A stretch of DNA of 5,412 nt, taken from Gammaproteobacteria bacterium. GTDB taxonomy: Bacteria > Pseudomonadota > Gammaproteobacteria > Steroidobacterales > JACDCP01. The DNA is taken from positions 1 to 5,412 of the forward strand of contig JACDCP010000216.1 of assembly GCA_013817465.1 (NCBI GenBank). The letters are read 5' to 3'. The notes beneath the pieces were generated by a model. It saw only the letters and a program-made list of their open reading frames with translations. It was not told where the DNA came from and searched no databases. The stretch's first letter is position 1, and each line of letters starts with the position of its first letter. The translations under genes were made by a program, and so were the position numbers. Shown piece after piece: positions 1 through 5,233 of this stretch.

Positions 1-3
1 GCG

Positions 4-1117
4 TCAGGCGGCTGTGGCAAGCGGCGTTTTGCGCGCGATGTCCCACATGAAGCCGGCCAGTTCACGCGCCACGGCGACGACGGCCACGTTCGGATGCTTC
101 CCCTGCCGGGTCAGTTTGCGGAATCGCCGGCCTAACCGCAGCTGTGCATCCCAGGCTCGGTCAACGATCGGCTTGGGCAAGCCTTCGTGCCGGACCTGGA
201 TGATGCGGCTGACCTTCGCTGGGTAGCGATAGCTCCACGCCGCCTCGATCAACAAACGCCGGGCATAGCCATTGGCGGACTTGGTGATGCCGCCCTGGCG
301 GCGCTTCGGTCCCGAAGAGTGCTCGCTGGGCACGATGCCGAGCCAGGCCATCAACTGCCGCGGGTTGTTGAAGCGCGACAGGTTGCCGACCTCGGCGACC
401 ACCCCGAGCGCCACGGTGAACTGCACGCCGCGCAGGGCTTGCAGTGCCCGGATCAGCGGATAGAAGCGCGAGGCCGGCGCGGCGTCGCACAGCATGGCCT
501 GCAGACGCAGACACTGTGCCAGCCGATCTTCAATGGCGCGCAGGTGTTCCTGGAAGGCGAGCTGCGACCAGGGTTGCGGGAATGTGAACTCACTGAGCCA
601 GCGCCGGTGAGCGTCGCGCCAGTCGGCCCTGCCGGTGTAGCGCACACTGTGCACCAGCAGGAAGGACTTCAGTCGCTGCCTGGCCTGCTTCAGATCCTGC
701 TTGGCCGCAGCCCAGGCGCGCACCAGATCCCGGAACGCTTCGTCACACTCGTCCGGCACGTGCACCGCGGACAAGTCGTTCATGCGCAAGGCCTTGACCA
801 GCTTCTCGGCGTCGCGTCGATCCGTCTTGACCCGATCCCCGGGCTTGCGCGCGATCAGCGACGGAGCCGCAGACCATGCAGCGGAAGCCCTTCCTCGCCA
901 GATACCGCTGCAGACCGAAGCCGCACGGCCCTGCCTCATAGACAAACGCTACTTCCGAGGCCTTGCTCTGCATTCGCTTGCACAGCTTGTCCAGGTCGCA
1001 ATCCCGGACGCCGATATTTCCTGCTCGCTGCACCTCGCCAAAATCCACCGCATAGGCGGCTACAATTGATTCTTTGTGCACATCCAGTCCGACGTAAACA
1101 ATGCTATCGTTTGACAT
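4..1117 (-). pseudogene. IS110-family transposase (DEDD + serine domain), frameshifted
   Basis: IS110 transposases recombine DNA with an N-terminal RuvC-like DEDD domain and a C-terminal domain (Transposase_20) carrying a catalytic serine. The ATG at 1115-1117 opens a frame showing YVGLDVHKES (D12) and FVYEAGPCG (E61), read well to residue 83 (MVC). The rest lies in another minus frame, starting APSLIARKPGDRVKTDRRDA with the two remaining acidic residues of the tetrad. It continues through ALRGVQFTVALGVVAEVG to PSEHSSGPKRRQGGITK, where the catalytic serine is expected, and RRLLIEAAWSYR, ending at the TGA at 4-6. Removing one of the two C residues at 867-868 on the plus strand joins the frames into a protein of about 370 residues, normal for the family. 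IS110 is not known for programmed frameshifting, so a real indel or a sequencing error is more likely. All catalytic residues are otherwise present, which suggests recent disruption. Confidence 0.88.
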
Positions 1118-1254
1118 GCTGACCTCCGCGGGGAAAATCGGTCTATGAGCGTAGTCCCATCTCGCTCCTGCGGCTCTGGCATCGTGCTAACCCGCGCAAC
1201 GGCCCTCACGGGGGTCAGCGCTTCAGCCGGCGGAAGTCATACTGTCTAGGCGCC
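1118..1254 (-). other. IS110 leader / non-coding end, possible bridge-RNA remnant
   Basis: No coding sequence is supported in these 137 bases between the divergent IS110 transposase and GFA genes. Visible structure includes an inverted repeat GAGCG (1147-1151) / CGCTC (1163-1167) with an 11-base loop. A near-palindrome CTTCAGCCGGCGGAAG occupies 1221-1236. A weaker GGCCC/GGGTC pairing lies at 1201-1216. Bridge RNAs of the IS110 group lie in the non-coding end upstream of the transposase; in the IS1111 group they lie downstream. The assignment here is inference only, and the stretch looks short for a complete bridge RNA plus element end. It should also contain the promoter and leader of the GFA gene, for which I see no convincing -35/-10 pair. 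Confidence 0.3.
1122..1127 (-). promoter_or_regulatory. Ribosome binding site of the IS110 transposase
   Basis: Read on the minus strand, GGAGGT lies 4 bases before the ATG at 1115-1117. It is a near-perfect Shine-Dalgarno sequence and fixes the transposase start. The resulting N-terminus, MSNDSIVYVGLDVHKES, is the expected family start with the first catalytic aspartate at residue 12. Confidence 0.7.
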
Positions 1255-1650
1255 ATGACCAACCGTCTTGCCTCATGCAGTTGCGGGAAGCTCACCGTCA
1301 GTACCCAAGGCGAGCCAATTCGTGTCTCGATCTGCCATTGCTTGGCATGCCAAAAGCGTACCGGTAGTGTGTTTGGCGCTCAGGCCAGATTCCCGGCCGA
1401 GACAGTGACCGTTAAAGGCAAGAGCAAGGAGTATGTGCGCATCGGTGATGAGGGCAGCTCAGCCCGCTTTCACTTTTGCCCGGAGTGCGGCTCCACTGTC
1501 TTCTACCGGCTGGACGCCATTCCTGGCGTGGTGGCCGTTCCTGTGGGCGCCTTTGCAGATCCAGATTTTCCGCAGCCGCGCGTATCGGTCTATGGGGCAA
1601 GGCAGCACTGTTGGGTACGCCTTCCAGAGGGCATTGAGCGCCTTGATTGA
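1255..1650 (+). CDS. GFA-domain zinc protein (DUF636/CENP-V-like)
   Basis: A complete 131-residue protein with the GFA fold, a small cytoplasmic zinc-binding domain. Zinc ligands are visible as CSCG (C8, C10), CHCLACQK (C27, C29, C32) and FCPECGS (C75, C78). The conserved stretches VPVGAFADPDFP and VSVYGARQHCWVRLP complete the domain to the C-terminus. The family is named after a glutathione-dependent formaldehyde-activating enzyme of Paracoccus. That protein is longer, and most short members like this one have no proven reaction, so a formaldehyde role should not be assumed. The ATG at 1255 gives the usual family N-terminus. Its ribosome binding site is weak (AGG at 1248-1250, 4 bases away), possibly because the adjacent IS replaced the native leader. 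The gene appears less GC-rich than the sortase region, and it is flanked by two unrelated IS elements, which fits transfer or an isolated remnant of a former neighbourhood. Confidence 0.9.
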   Translation: MTNRLASCSCGKLTVSTQGEPIRVSICHCLACQKRTGSVFGAQARFPAETVTVKGKSKEYVRIGDEGSSARFHFCPECGSTVFYRLDAIPGVVAVPVGAFADPDFPQPRVSVYGARQHCWVRLPEGIERLD

Positions 1651-1667
1651 GCGGCCCGTCGGCCCTC
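1649..1667 (+). terminator. Weak hairpin at the end of the GFA gene
   Basis: GAG-C-GGCC, loop CGTC, then GGCC-CTC forms a 7-bp GC-rich stem with one bulged C (1652). It overlaps the GFA stop codon at 1648-1650. It is followed by TATTGATCCTTC rather than a T-run, so it is at best a poor intrinsic terminator and may simply be a 3' stabilising hairpin. Confidence 0.25.
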
Positions 1668-1677
1668 TATTGATCCT

Positions 1678-1692
1678 TCACTAATATAGTGA
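1678..1692 (+). repeat. Perfect inverted repeat at the IS630 left edge
   Basis: TCACTA (1678-1683) and TAGTGA (1687-1692) are perfect 6-base reverse complements around ATA. The right arm is where the IS630-type end appears to begin: a TA at 1687-1688, then GTGACATTTATG. IS630/Tc1-mariner elements insert at TA and duplicate it, so this AT-rich patch in GC-rich DNA fits the insertion site. The left arm may be the scar of an abutting element end, a transposase-binding or operator site, or chance. Confidence 0.4.
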
Positions 1693-1724
1693 CATTTATG
1701 CCACATTGCGGTACACTTGCCGAC

Positions 1725-2246
1725 ATGCGAGGCAACGTGGAGCATGCGGTCATGGCGGCAGGTGCGAAGCGCGATTTCGTAGCACTTGAGCAGCGGCGGC
1801 GGGAGGCGGCGCGGCTGCTGCGCAAGGGTTTGAGCCAAGCGGAAGTGGCGCGGCAGGTCGGCGCACACCGCCAGTCGGTAAGCCGCTGGGCGGCGGCGCT
1901 CGAGGAGCAAGGCTTGCGCGGCCTGCGTGGCGCGGGTCGAGCGGGCCGCAAGCCGCGCCTTAACGAAGCGCAATTGAAGACGTTGGTCAGGCTGCTGAAG
2001 CGGGGGCCGGAGGCGGCCGGCTTCGCCACCGGAGTGTGGAGCCTGCCGCGGGTGGCGCAGCTCATCGAGCGGCGCTTCGGCGTGCGCTTCGGCACGACCC
2101 GGGTCTGGCAGCTGCTGCGCGGTCTGGGTTTCAAACCGCAGCGGCCGACGCGCCGCGCGCTCGAACGGGATGAAGCACGCATCGAGCAGTGGAAGCGTAA
2201 ACGTTGGCCGCAGGTAAAAAAAACGCTGTCAGAGAAGGGCGGGTGA
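1725..2246 (+). CDS. IS630-family transposase, N-terminal part (helix-turn-helix, orfA frame)
   Basis: This is the DNA-binding half of an IS630 (Tc1/mariner superfamily) transposase. A helix-turn-helix is visible in RRREAARLLRKGLSQAEVAR and RQVGAHRQSVSRWAAALEEQ. A linker (GAGRAGRKPRLNEAQL) and a second winged-helix segment (GPEAAGFATGVWSLPRVAQL, then IERRFGVRFGTTRVWQLLRG) follow. The frame ends RDEARIEQWKRKRWPQVKK and then a short out-of-frame tail to the TGA at 2244-2246. The start is uncertain: ATG 1725 is chosen, but ATG 1752 has the better Shine-Dalgarno sequence (GGAG at 1739-1742, 9 bases away), and a GTG at 1689 lies within the presumed element end. Related transposases read straight from this segment into the DDE domain, so the full product needs a -1 shift at 2216-2223. 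Confidence 0.82.
   Translation: MRGNVEHAVMAAGAKRDFVALEQRRREAARLLRKGLSQAEVARQVGAHRQSVSRWAAALEEQGLRGLRGAGRAGRKPRLNEAQLKTLVRLLKRGPEAAGFATGVWSLPRVAQLIERRFGVRFGTTRVWQLLRGLGFKPQRPTRRALERDEARIEQWKRKRWPQVKKTLSEKGG
1739..1742 (+). promoter_or_regulatory. Candidate ribosome binding site supporting start at 1752
   Basis: GGAG lies 9 bases before the ATG at 1752-1754. It is the only clear Shine-Dalgarno match among the possible IS630 orfA starts (GTG 1689, ATG 1698, ATG 1725, ATG 1752). If used, the transposase begins MAAGAKRDF, 9 residues shorter than from 1725. Confidence 0.4.
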
Positions 2247-2875
2247 TCGTGTTCGTAGACGAGTCCGGTCTCTCCGAACGACCACATCGGGTACGCACCT
2301 GGGCGCCACGCGGCGAGACGCCGGTGTTGCAGTACCACTTCAACTGCAAGCTGCTGTCGGTGATTGCTGGCCTGAGCCTGCTCAAGTTTTATTTCCGCCT
2401 GTATCCGGGCACCGTCAAGAGCCGGCAGGTGGTCGAGTTTCTGGGGCACCTGCGCCGTCAATTCGGTGGCAAGCTGCTCATCGTCTGGGACGGCCTGGCG
2501 GCGCACAAGAGTCGTCAGGTGCGTGCTTACGTCGCAGACAGCGGCGGCGTCATCAAGCTCGAGTTCTTGCCGCCCTACGCACCGGAGCTCAACGCGGTCG
2601 AGTACATCTGGAACTACGGTAAGAACCGCGAGCTGGCGAATTTCTGTCCCGACGACTTTTTCGAGTTGCACGCCTTTGCCCGCCGCAGCTTGCGCCGCGA
2701 TTCGGCCTGCAGCTCGGCGAGCCGCGGCATCAGCGCTTTGCAGTTACCTGCACGCGGTGAGCCCGCGGGTGGCTGGGATTTTATGCCATCCCGAGTATGC
2801 GGCGACAGCAATTGCGGCTGCTCGACTGGCCCGGCCTGCCAGAATTCGCCCGGATTGATCGTCGTCCCGCCCTGA
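2204..2875 (+). CDS. IS630-family transposase, DDE catalytic part (orfB frame)
   Basis: This is the DDE_3 endonuclease half of the IS630 transposase, which cuts and joins DNA at TA targets. All three catalytic residues are visible when counted from the TTG at 2204: D19 in VIVFVDESGLSERP, D96 in LLIVWDGLAAHKS and E133 in PPYAPELNAVEYIWNYGK. The D-E spacing is 36 residues, in the family range. The TTG start has little support. The frame is more likely entered by -1 slippage at 2216-2223, so codons upstream of about 2222 are probably not translated separately. After FARRSLRR (R165, codon 2696-2698) the sequence no longer resembles IS630. The last 58 residues are rich in S, C, G and P and are probably read-through into flanking DNA to the TGA at 2873-2875. 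The catalytic core is intact, but the C-terminus is chimeric. Confidence 0.8.
   Translation: MAAGKKNAVREGRVIVFVDESGLSERPHRVRTWAPRGETPVLQYHFNCKLLSVIAGLSLLKFYFRLYPGTVKSRQVVEFLGHLRRQFGGKLLIVWDGLAAHKSRQVRAYVADSGGVIKLEFLPPYAPELNAVEYIWNYGKNRELANFCPDDFFELHAFARRSLRRDSACSSASRGISALQLPARGEPAGGWDFMPSRVCGDSNCGCSTGPACQNSPGLIVVPP
2216..2223 (+). promoter_or_regulatory. A8 slippery site for -1 frameshift in the IS630 transposase
   Basis: Eight consecutive A residues lie in the orfA frame as GTA-AAA-AAA-ACG. The heptamer A-AAA-AAA (2216-2222) is thus in the X-XXY-YYZ phase needed for tandem -1 slippage. A -1 shift gives VKKNAVREGRVIVFVDESG, which restores the continuous IS630 transposase pattern. Addition of one A by RNA polymerase on the run would have the same effect. 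From ATG 1725 the fusion would be about 383 residues, including the aberrant tail. Programmed frameshifting is known among IS630 elements. No strong downstream stimulatory hairpin was evident. Confidence 0.7.
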
Positions 2876-2941
2876 TTGACCGGCGCCGTCGTCGGTTTGT
2901 TCAAGCAATTATTGCCGTGCAGCGAGCAACAGGAGACGCTC
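2699..2941 (+). other. Unassigned stretch between the IS630 remnant and the sortase target gene
   Basis: Apart from the non-native tail of the IS630 orfB frame, I recognise no gene in these 243 bases. Visible structure is limited to a hairpin GGGAT (2775-2779) / ATCCC (2788-2792) with an 8-base loop, and the palindrome CCCGCGGG (2762-2769). The stretch should contain the promoter of the sortase target gene. TTGACC at 2876-2881 resembles a -35 box, but nothing like TATAAT stands 16-18 bases after it, so no promoter is called. Confidence 0.45.
2931..2935 (+). promoter_or_regulatory. Ribosome binding site of the sortase target gene
   Basis: AGGAG stands 6 bases upstream of the ATG at 2942-2944. 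It picks this start over the in-frame TTG at 2876, which would add 22 residues without any family resemblance. Confidence 0.75.
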
Positions 2942-4489
2942 ATGGCCCCGACAAACGACCGGGGCGCGCCGAGGCGCGCGCCCTGGCTACTCGAGCCTCA
3001 TCCGGCAGCGCAGGGCCCGGACCTGGCGCAACGCCTTGCGCGGGCCCGGCTCGCTCTCCTCAAGCGGCGGGAGTCCCGCTGGCCATGGTTGCCGCTCTGC
3101 CTGCTGCTGGCAACGGCGCTCACAGTGGGTGGCCACACTCCTCGCGCGCTTGCCGAGGATGCCGGAGCGCGTGGTGGCCTGTCCGACTTCGATGACGTTG
3201 GCGCGGGCAGCCTGTTTCTGGACGGCACTGACGCGACGCGGCTCGCCACCGATGTCGAGATCCAGGTCAACGGCCTGGTCGCCCGGGTCTCCGTCAGGCA
3301 GTCCTTCGAGAATCCGGGGGCGGACTGGGTTGAGGGCGTCTATGTGTTTCCGCTGCCGGAGCTCGCAGCGGTCGATCGATTGCGCATGCAAGTCGGGCAG
3401 CGGGTCATCGACGTCGAGATCCTCGAGCGCAAGGTCGCGCAAACCGTTTACGCGCAGGCACGCGATTCCGGCCAGCTCGCGAGCCTGGTCGAGCAGGAAC
3501 GCCCGAATCTGTTCACCACGTCGGTGGCGAATATCGGGCCCGGAGAAACCGTCACTATCGAGATAGGTTATCTGGACACGCTCGCTTTCGATGCCGGCAA
3601 GTTCAGCCTGCGCTTTCCCATGACCATCACGCCGCGCTACATGCCTGCCGAACCCGGACCGGACGCCGCATCCGTTGCCAGGCGCCCCGTGAGTTACGCG
3701 CGCATCCCATCGCCGTTCACGGGCCGGGCCTCATCCCGCAGCGGGCATCCGGTGAGCCTGGTCGTCGACATCGATGCGGGCTTTCCGCTGGACGGCATCG
3801 AGAGCCGTTACCACACAGTGCGGATAGACGACCTGGGCGATCGTTACACCGTCGCGATCACCGGAGACGACACGCCTGCCAACCGCGACTTCGAGCTGGT
3901 CTGGCGGCCGATCGTCGGCAACGAGCCGGGCTCGGCAGTCTTCACCGAGACGCTCGATGGTGAACGCTACGCGTTATTGCTCCTCATGCCGCCCGAGCTC
4001 AACGCTCCGCCAGTGACGCAGCCGCGGGAAATGATCTTCGTCATCGACACGTCCGGCTCCATGGCAGGCGATTCGCTCGCGCAGGCGAAAGCGGCGCTCA
4101 AAATGGCGCTTGCCCGGCTGCGCCCGGGCGACCGCTTCAACGTGGTGCAATTCAACACATCGACCGAAAGCCTGTACCTCGCACCGCAGCCTGTCACAGG
4201 GAACACGCGTGCAGATGCGGTCCGTTACGTTCGCGCGCTCGAGGCGGACGGCGGGACGGAAATGCTGCCGGCCCTCGAGCTGGCGCTCGAGGGGGTCGCC
4301 CCCTCGACTCATCTGCGCCAGATCGTGTTCATCACAGACGGCAGCGTCGGCAACGAGGAAGAGCTGTTCACGCTGATCCATGCGCGGCTGGAAAATGCCC
4401 GGTTATTTACGGTGGGTATCGGCTCGGCGCCGAACACCTACTTCATGCGCAAGGCCGCCCGGTTCGGACGCGCGGAACATTTACGCTGA
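2942..4489 (+). CDS. Sortase-target protein, N-terminal fragment: signal peptide, VIT and VWA domains
   Basis: As written, the gene yields 515 residues. Residues 1-47 form an unusually long, basic, proline-rich leader. A hydrophobic stretch WPWLPLCLLLATALTV (about 47-62) follows, with a likely signal peptidase site after ALA (A71, before E72). The VIT domain spans about 98-225 with LATDVEIQVNGLVARV, FENPGADWVEGVYVFPLPE, SLVEQERPNLFTTSVANIGP and FSLRFPMTITPRYMP. The VWA domain begins near 361 (PREMIFVIDTSGSMAGDSL). Its MIDAS metal site is D369, S371, S373, with T439 (DGGTEMLPAL) and D466 (FITDGSVGNEE). The frame ends GIGSAPNTYFMRKAARFGRA then EHLR and TGA at 4487-4489. Those last five residues, AEHLR, are out of frame and replace the conserved GTFT. 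This fragment could be secreted but would lack the sorting signal. Confidence 0.85.
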   Translation: MAPTNDRGAPRRAPWLLEPHPAAQGPDLAQRLARARLALLKRRESRWPWLPLCLLLATALTVGGHTPRALAEDAGARGGLSDFDDVGAGSLFLDGTDATRLATDVEIQVNGLVARVSVRQSFENPGADWVEGVYVFPLPELAAVDRLRMQVGQRVIDVEILERKVAQTVYAQARDSGQLASLVEQERPNLFTTSVANIGPGETVTIEIGYLDTLAFDAGKFSLRFPMTITPRYMPAEPGPDAASVARRPVSYARIPSPFTGRASSRSGHPVSLVVDIDAGFPLDGIESRYHTVRIDDLGDRYTVAITGDDTPANRDFELVWRPIVGNEPGSAVFTETLDGERYALLLLMPPELNAPPVTQPREMIFVIDTSGSMAGDSLAQAKAALKMALARLRPGDRFNVVQFNTSTESLYLAPQPVTGNTRADAVRYVRALEADGGTEMLPALELALEGVAPSTHLRQIVFITDGSVGNEEELFTLIHARLENARLFTVGIGSAPNTYFMRKAARFGRAEHLR

Positions 4490-5187
4490 TCGGCAGCCAG
4501 GCCGGGGTCGGCGACGAAATGCAGGCGCTGTTCTTCAAGCTCGAAAGTCCGGTGCTCATCGATCTCGAGATCGACTGGCCCGGCCCGGCCTCGCCCGAGG
4601 TGTGGCCCGCGCGCTCGCGGGATCTCTATGCCGGCGAGCCGATGGTCGTGACCGCGCGTCTCACCGGGGAGGACGGCATAATCGCACTCAGCGGCAAGGT
4701 GCTCGGCGGCCACTGGCTGCGTCAGCACGAGCTCGAATCCGGGCGTGAGCATTCGGGCATCGCAGCGCTGTGGGCGCGGGGCAAGATCGAGTCGCTCATG
4801 GACCAGCGGATCGCCGGCGGCGATCCGGACGAGATACGGGCGCAAGTCGTGGAGACGGCGCTGCGTCATCGTCTCGTCAGCCGGTACACGAGCCTTGTAG
4901 CAATCGATCGTACGCCGGCACGGCCGGCCGGCGTCGGTCTGGCCCAACGGACCGTTCCCGGCGTTGCTCCGCAGGGAACGCACGGGGAAATCCTGTCCGG
5001 TTTTCCGCAGACGGCGACTCCGGCAGCGCTACATTTTCTCGTCAGCGCGATATGCCTGTTCTGCGCGGTGCTCCTGGCGGGCAGCTCACGCGGCCGGACA
5101 AACACATCCGATCCAGCCGCGTCCGGAGAAAAACGGCGCCGGAACTCGGTTGTCCGCAGTTGCCTGCGTCACCTCAGCCAGGCTTGA
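4474..5187 (+). CDS. Sortase-target protein, C-terminal fragment with sorting signal
   Basis: This frame continues the target protein after the frameshift: GTFTLIGSQAGVGDEMQALF, then FFKLESPVLIDLEIDWPGP, the expected region after the VWA domain. An independent start could be the ATG at 4519, but no convincing ribosome binding site precedes it. The segment includes KVLGGHWLRQHELESGREHS and GIAALWARGKIESLMDQRIA, typical of VIT/VWA proteins in which an 'ALWAR..I..L' helix follows a beta-rich domain. It ends with FPQTATP (5002-5022), a hydrophobic helix (about 5023-5082) and an arginine-containing tail. The tail, from SSRGR to the TGA at 5185-5187, is about 34 residues, longer than the few basic residues normal after a sorting-signal helix. 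Confidence 0.8.
   Translation, partial: GTFTLIGSQAGVGDEMQALFFKLESPVLIDLEIDWPGPASPEVWPARSRDLYAGEPMVVTARLTGEDGIIALSGKVLGGHWLRQHELESGREHSGIAALWARGKIESLMDQRIAGGDPDEIRAQVVETALRHRLVSRYTSLVAIDRTPARPAGVGLAQRTVPGVAPQGTHGEILSGFPQTATPAALHFLVSAICLFCAVLLAGSSRGRTNTSDPAASGEKRRRNSVVRSCLRHLSQA
5002..5103 (+). other. C-terminal sortase sorting signal (FPQTATP + TM helix + basic residues)
   Basis: The pattern is FPQTA followed by TP, then AALHFLVSAICLFCAVLLAG as a single membrane helix, then SSRGR. It is the tripartite layout of an LPXTG-like sorting signal, with F for L at the first position and A for G at the fifth. Sortases cleave between the T and the next residue. With the class GN sortase directly downstream, this is the predicted cleavage site, T5011-5013 / A5014-5016. 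Confidence 0.75.
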
Positions 5188-5214
5188 CGGGGTTCTGCAT
5201 GGCTTCAGCCCGTC
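5186..5214 (+). other. Short inverted repeat between target and sortase genes
   Basis: GACGGG (5186-5191) and CCCGTC (5209-5214) are perfect 6-base complements around a 17-base loop. The first arm overlaps the target stop codon. There is no T-run, so it is not a convincing terminator. It might modulate or couple expression of the sortase, or be chance in GC-rich DNA. Confidence 0.2.
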
Positions 5215-5233
5215 GGGATCTGAGTGGCCAGCG

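Larger units (their letters stand above)
1..1254 (-). mobile_element. IS110-type insertion sequence (partial; ends not defined)
   Basis: This block holds a minus-strand IS110-family transposase and its upstream leader. The transposase stop lies at 4-6, so whatever follows the gene in the element is outside the window. IS110 elements generally lack conventional terminal inverted repeats and often make no target duplication, so the terminus cannot be fixed by eye. It must lie somewhere in 1118-1254, because the intact GFA gene starts at 1255. IS110-family recombinases are known to use a structured bridge RNA encoded in a non-coding end. Here the available upstream non-coding stretch is at most 137 bp. 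The range given is therefore a maximum on the right and cut on the left. Confidence 0.75.
1687..2700 (+). mobile_element. IS630-family insertion sequence, right end apparently lost
   Basis: A two-frame IS630-type transposase fills this block. The left edge is inferred from the TA dinucleotide at 1687-1688, followed by an AT-rich stretch directly before the coding region. Protein similarity to the IS630 pattern stops after FARRSLRR, near base 2698. Elements of this subgroup normally continue for about 15-20 residues and then reach a right inverted repeat. I could not find a reverse complement of GTGACATTTATGCCA anywhere between 2700 and 3000, so the right terminus seems deleted or rearranged. 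The transposase may still be made, but the element is unlikely to mobilise itself. Confidence 0.7.
2942..5187 (+). pseudogene. VIT/VWA dedicated sortase-target protein, frameshifted
   Basis: This is the substrate protein of the proteobacterial dedicated sortase system. Such proteins carry a signal peptide, a VIT (vault/inter-alpha-trypsin) domain, a VWA domain and a C-terminal sorting signal, and are exported to the envelope. All four parts are here, but in two frames. The first runs from ATG 2942 to the VWA end at FGR, and the second from about 4474 to the TGA at 5185-5187. The family pattern FGRGTFT is restored by removing one CG from CGCGCG (4469-4474); one missing base at the same place is the alternative. 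The restored protein would be about 747 residues, close to the family size. The class GN sortase starts 46 bp downstream, so the two are probably co-transcribed. It is unclear whether this is a true pseudogene or a sequencing error, since both halves look free of other damage. Confidence 0.85.

Noticed and set aside
187..1122. 311-residue plus-strand open frame
   Set aside because: It is antisense to the IS110 transposase in GC-rich DNA, has no recognisable domain and is rich in R, P, L and A, as shadow frames are.
1667..2671. 334-residue minus-strand open frame
   Set aside because: It lies opposite the IS630 transposase, whose HTH and DDE motifs are clear on the plus strand. The minus product is arginine-, serine- and alanine-rich with no motif.
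1..2700. Composite transposon carrying the GFA gene
   Set aside because: The two flanking elements belong to different families (IS110 and IS630), so they cannot act as paired ends of one transposon.
2876..2941. TTG at 2876 as the start of the sortase target
   Set aside because: AGGAG at 2931-2935 is ideally spaced for ATG 2942, and the extra 22 residues do not look like a signal peptide.
2797..3195. 132-residue plus-strand frame across the start of the sortase target
   Set aside because: It overlaps the well-supported start at 2942 in another frame and shows no domain. Composition is shadow-like.
2987..3442. Minus-strand frame opposite the VIT domain
   Set aside because: The VIT domain on the plus strand explains the conservation, and no ribosome binding site or motif supports the minus frame.
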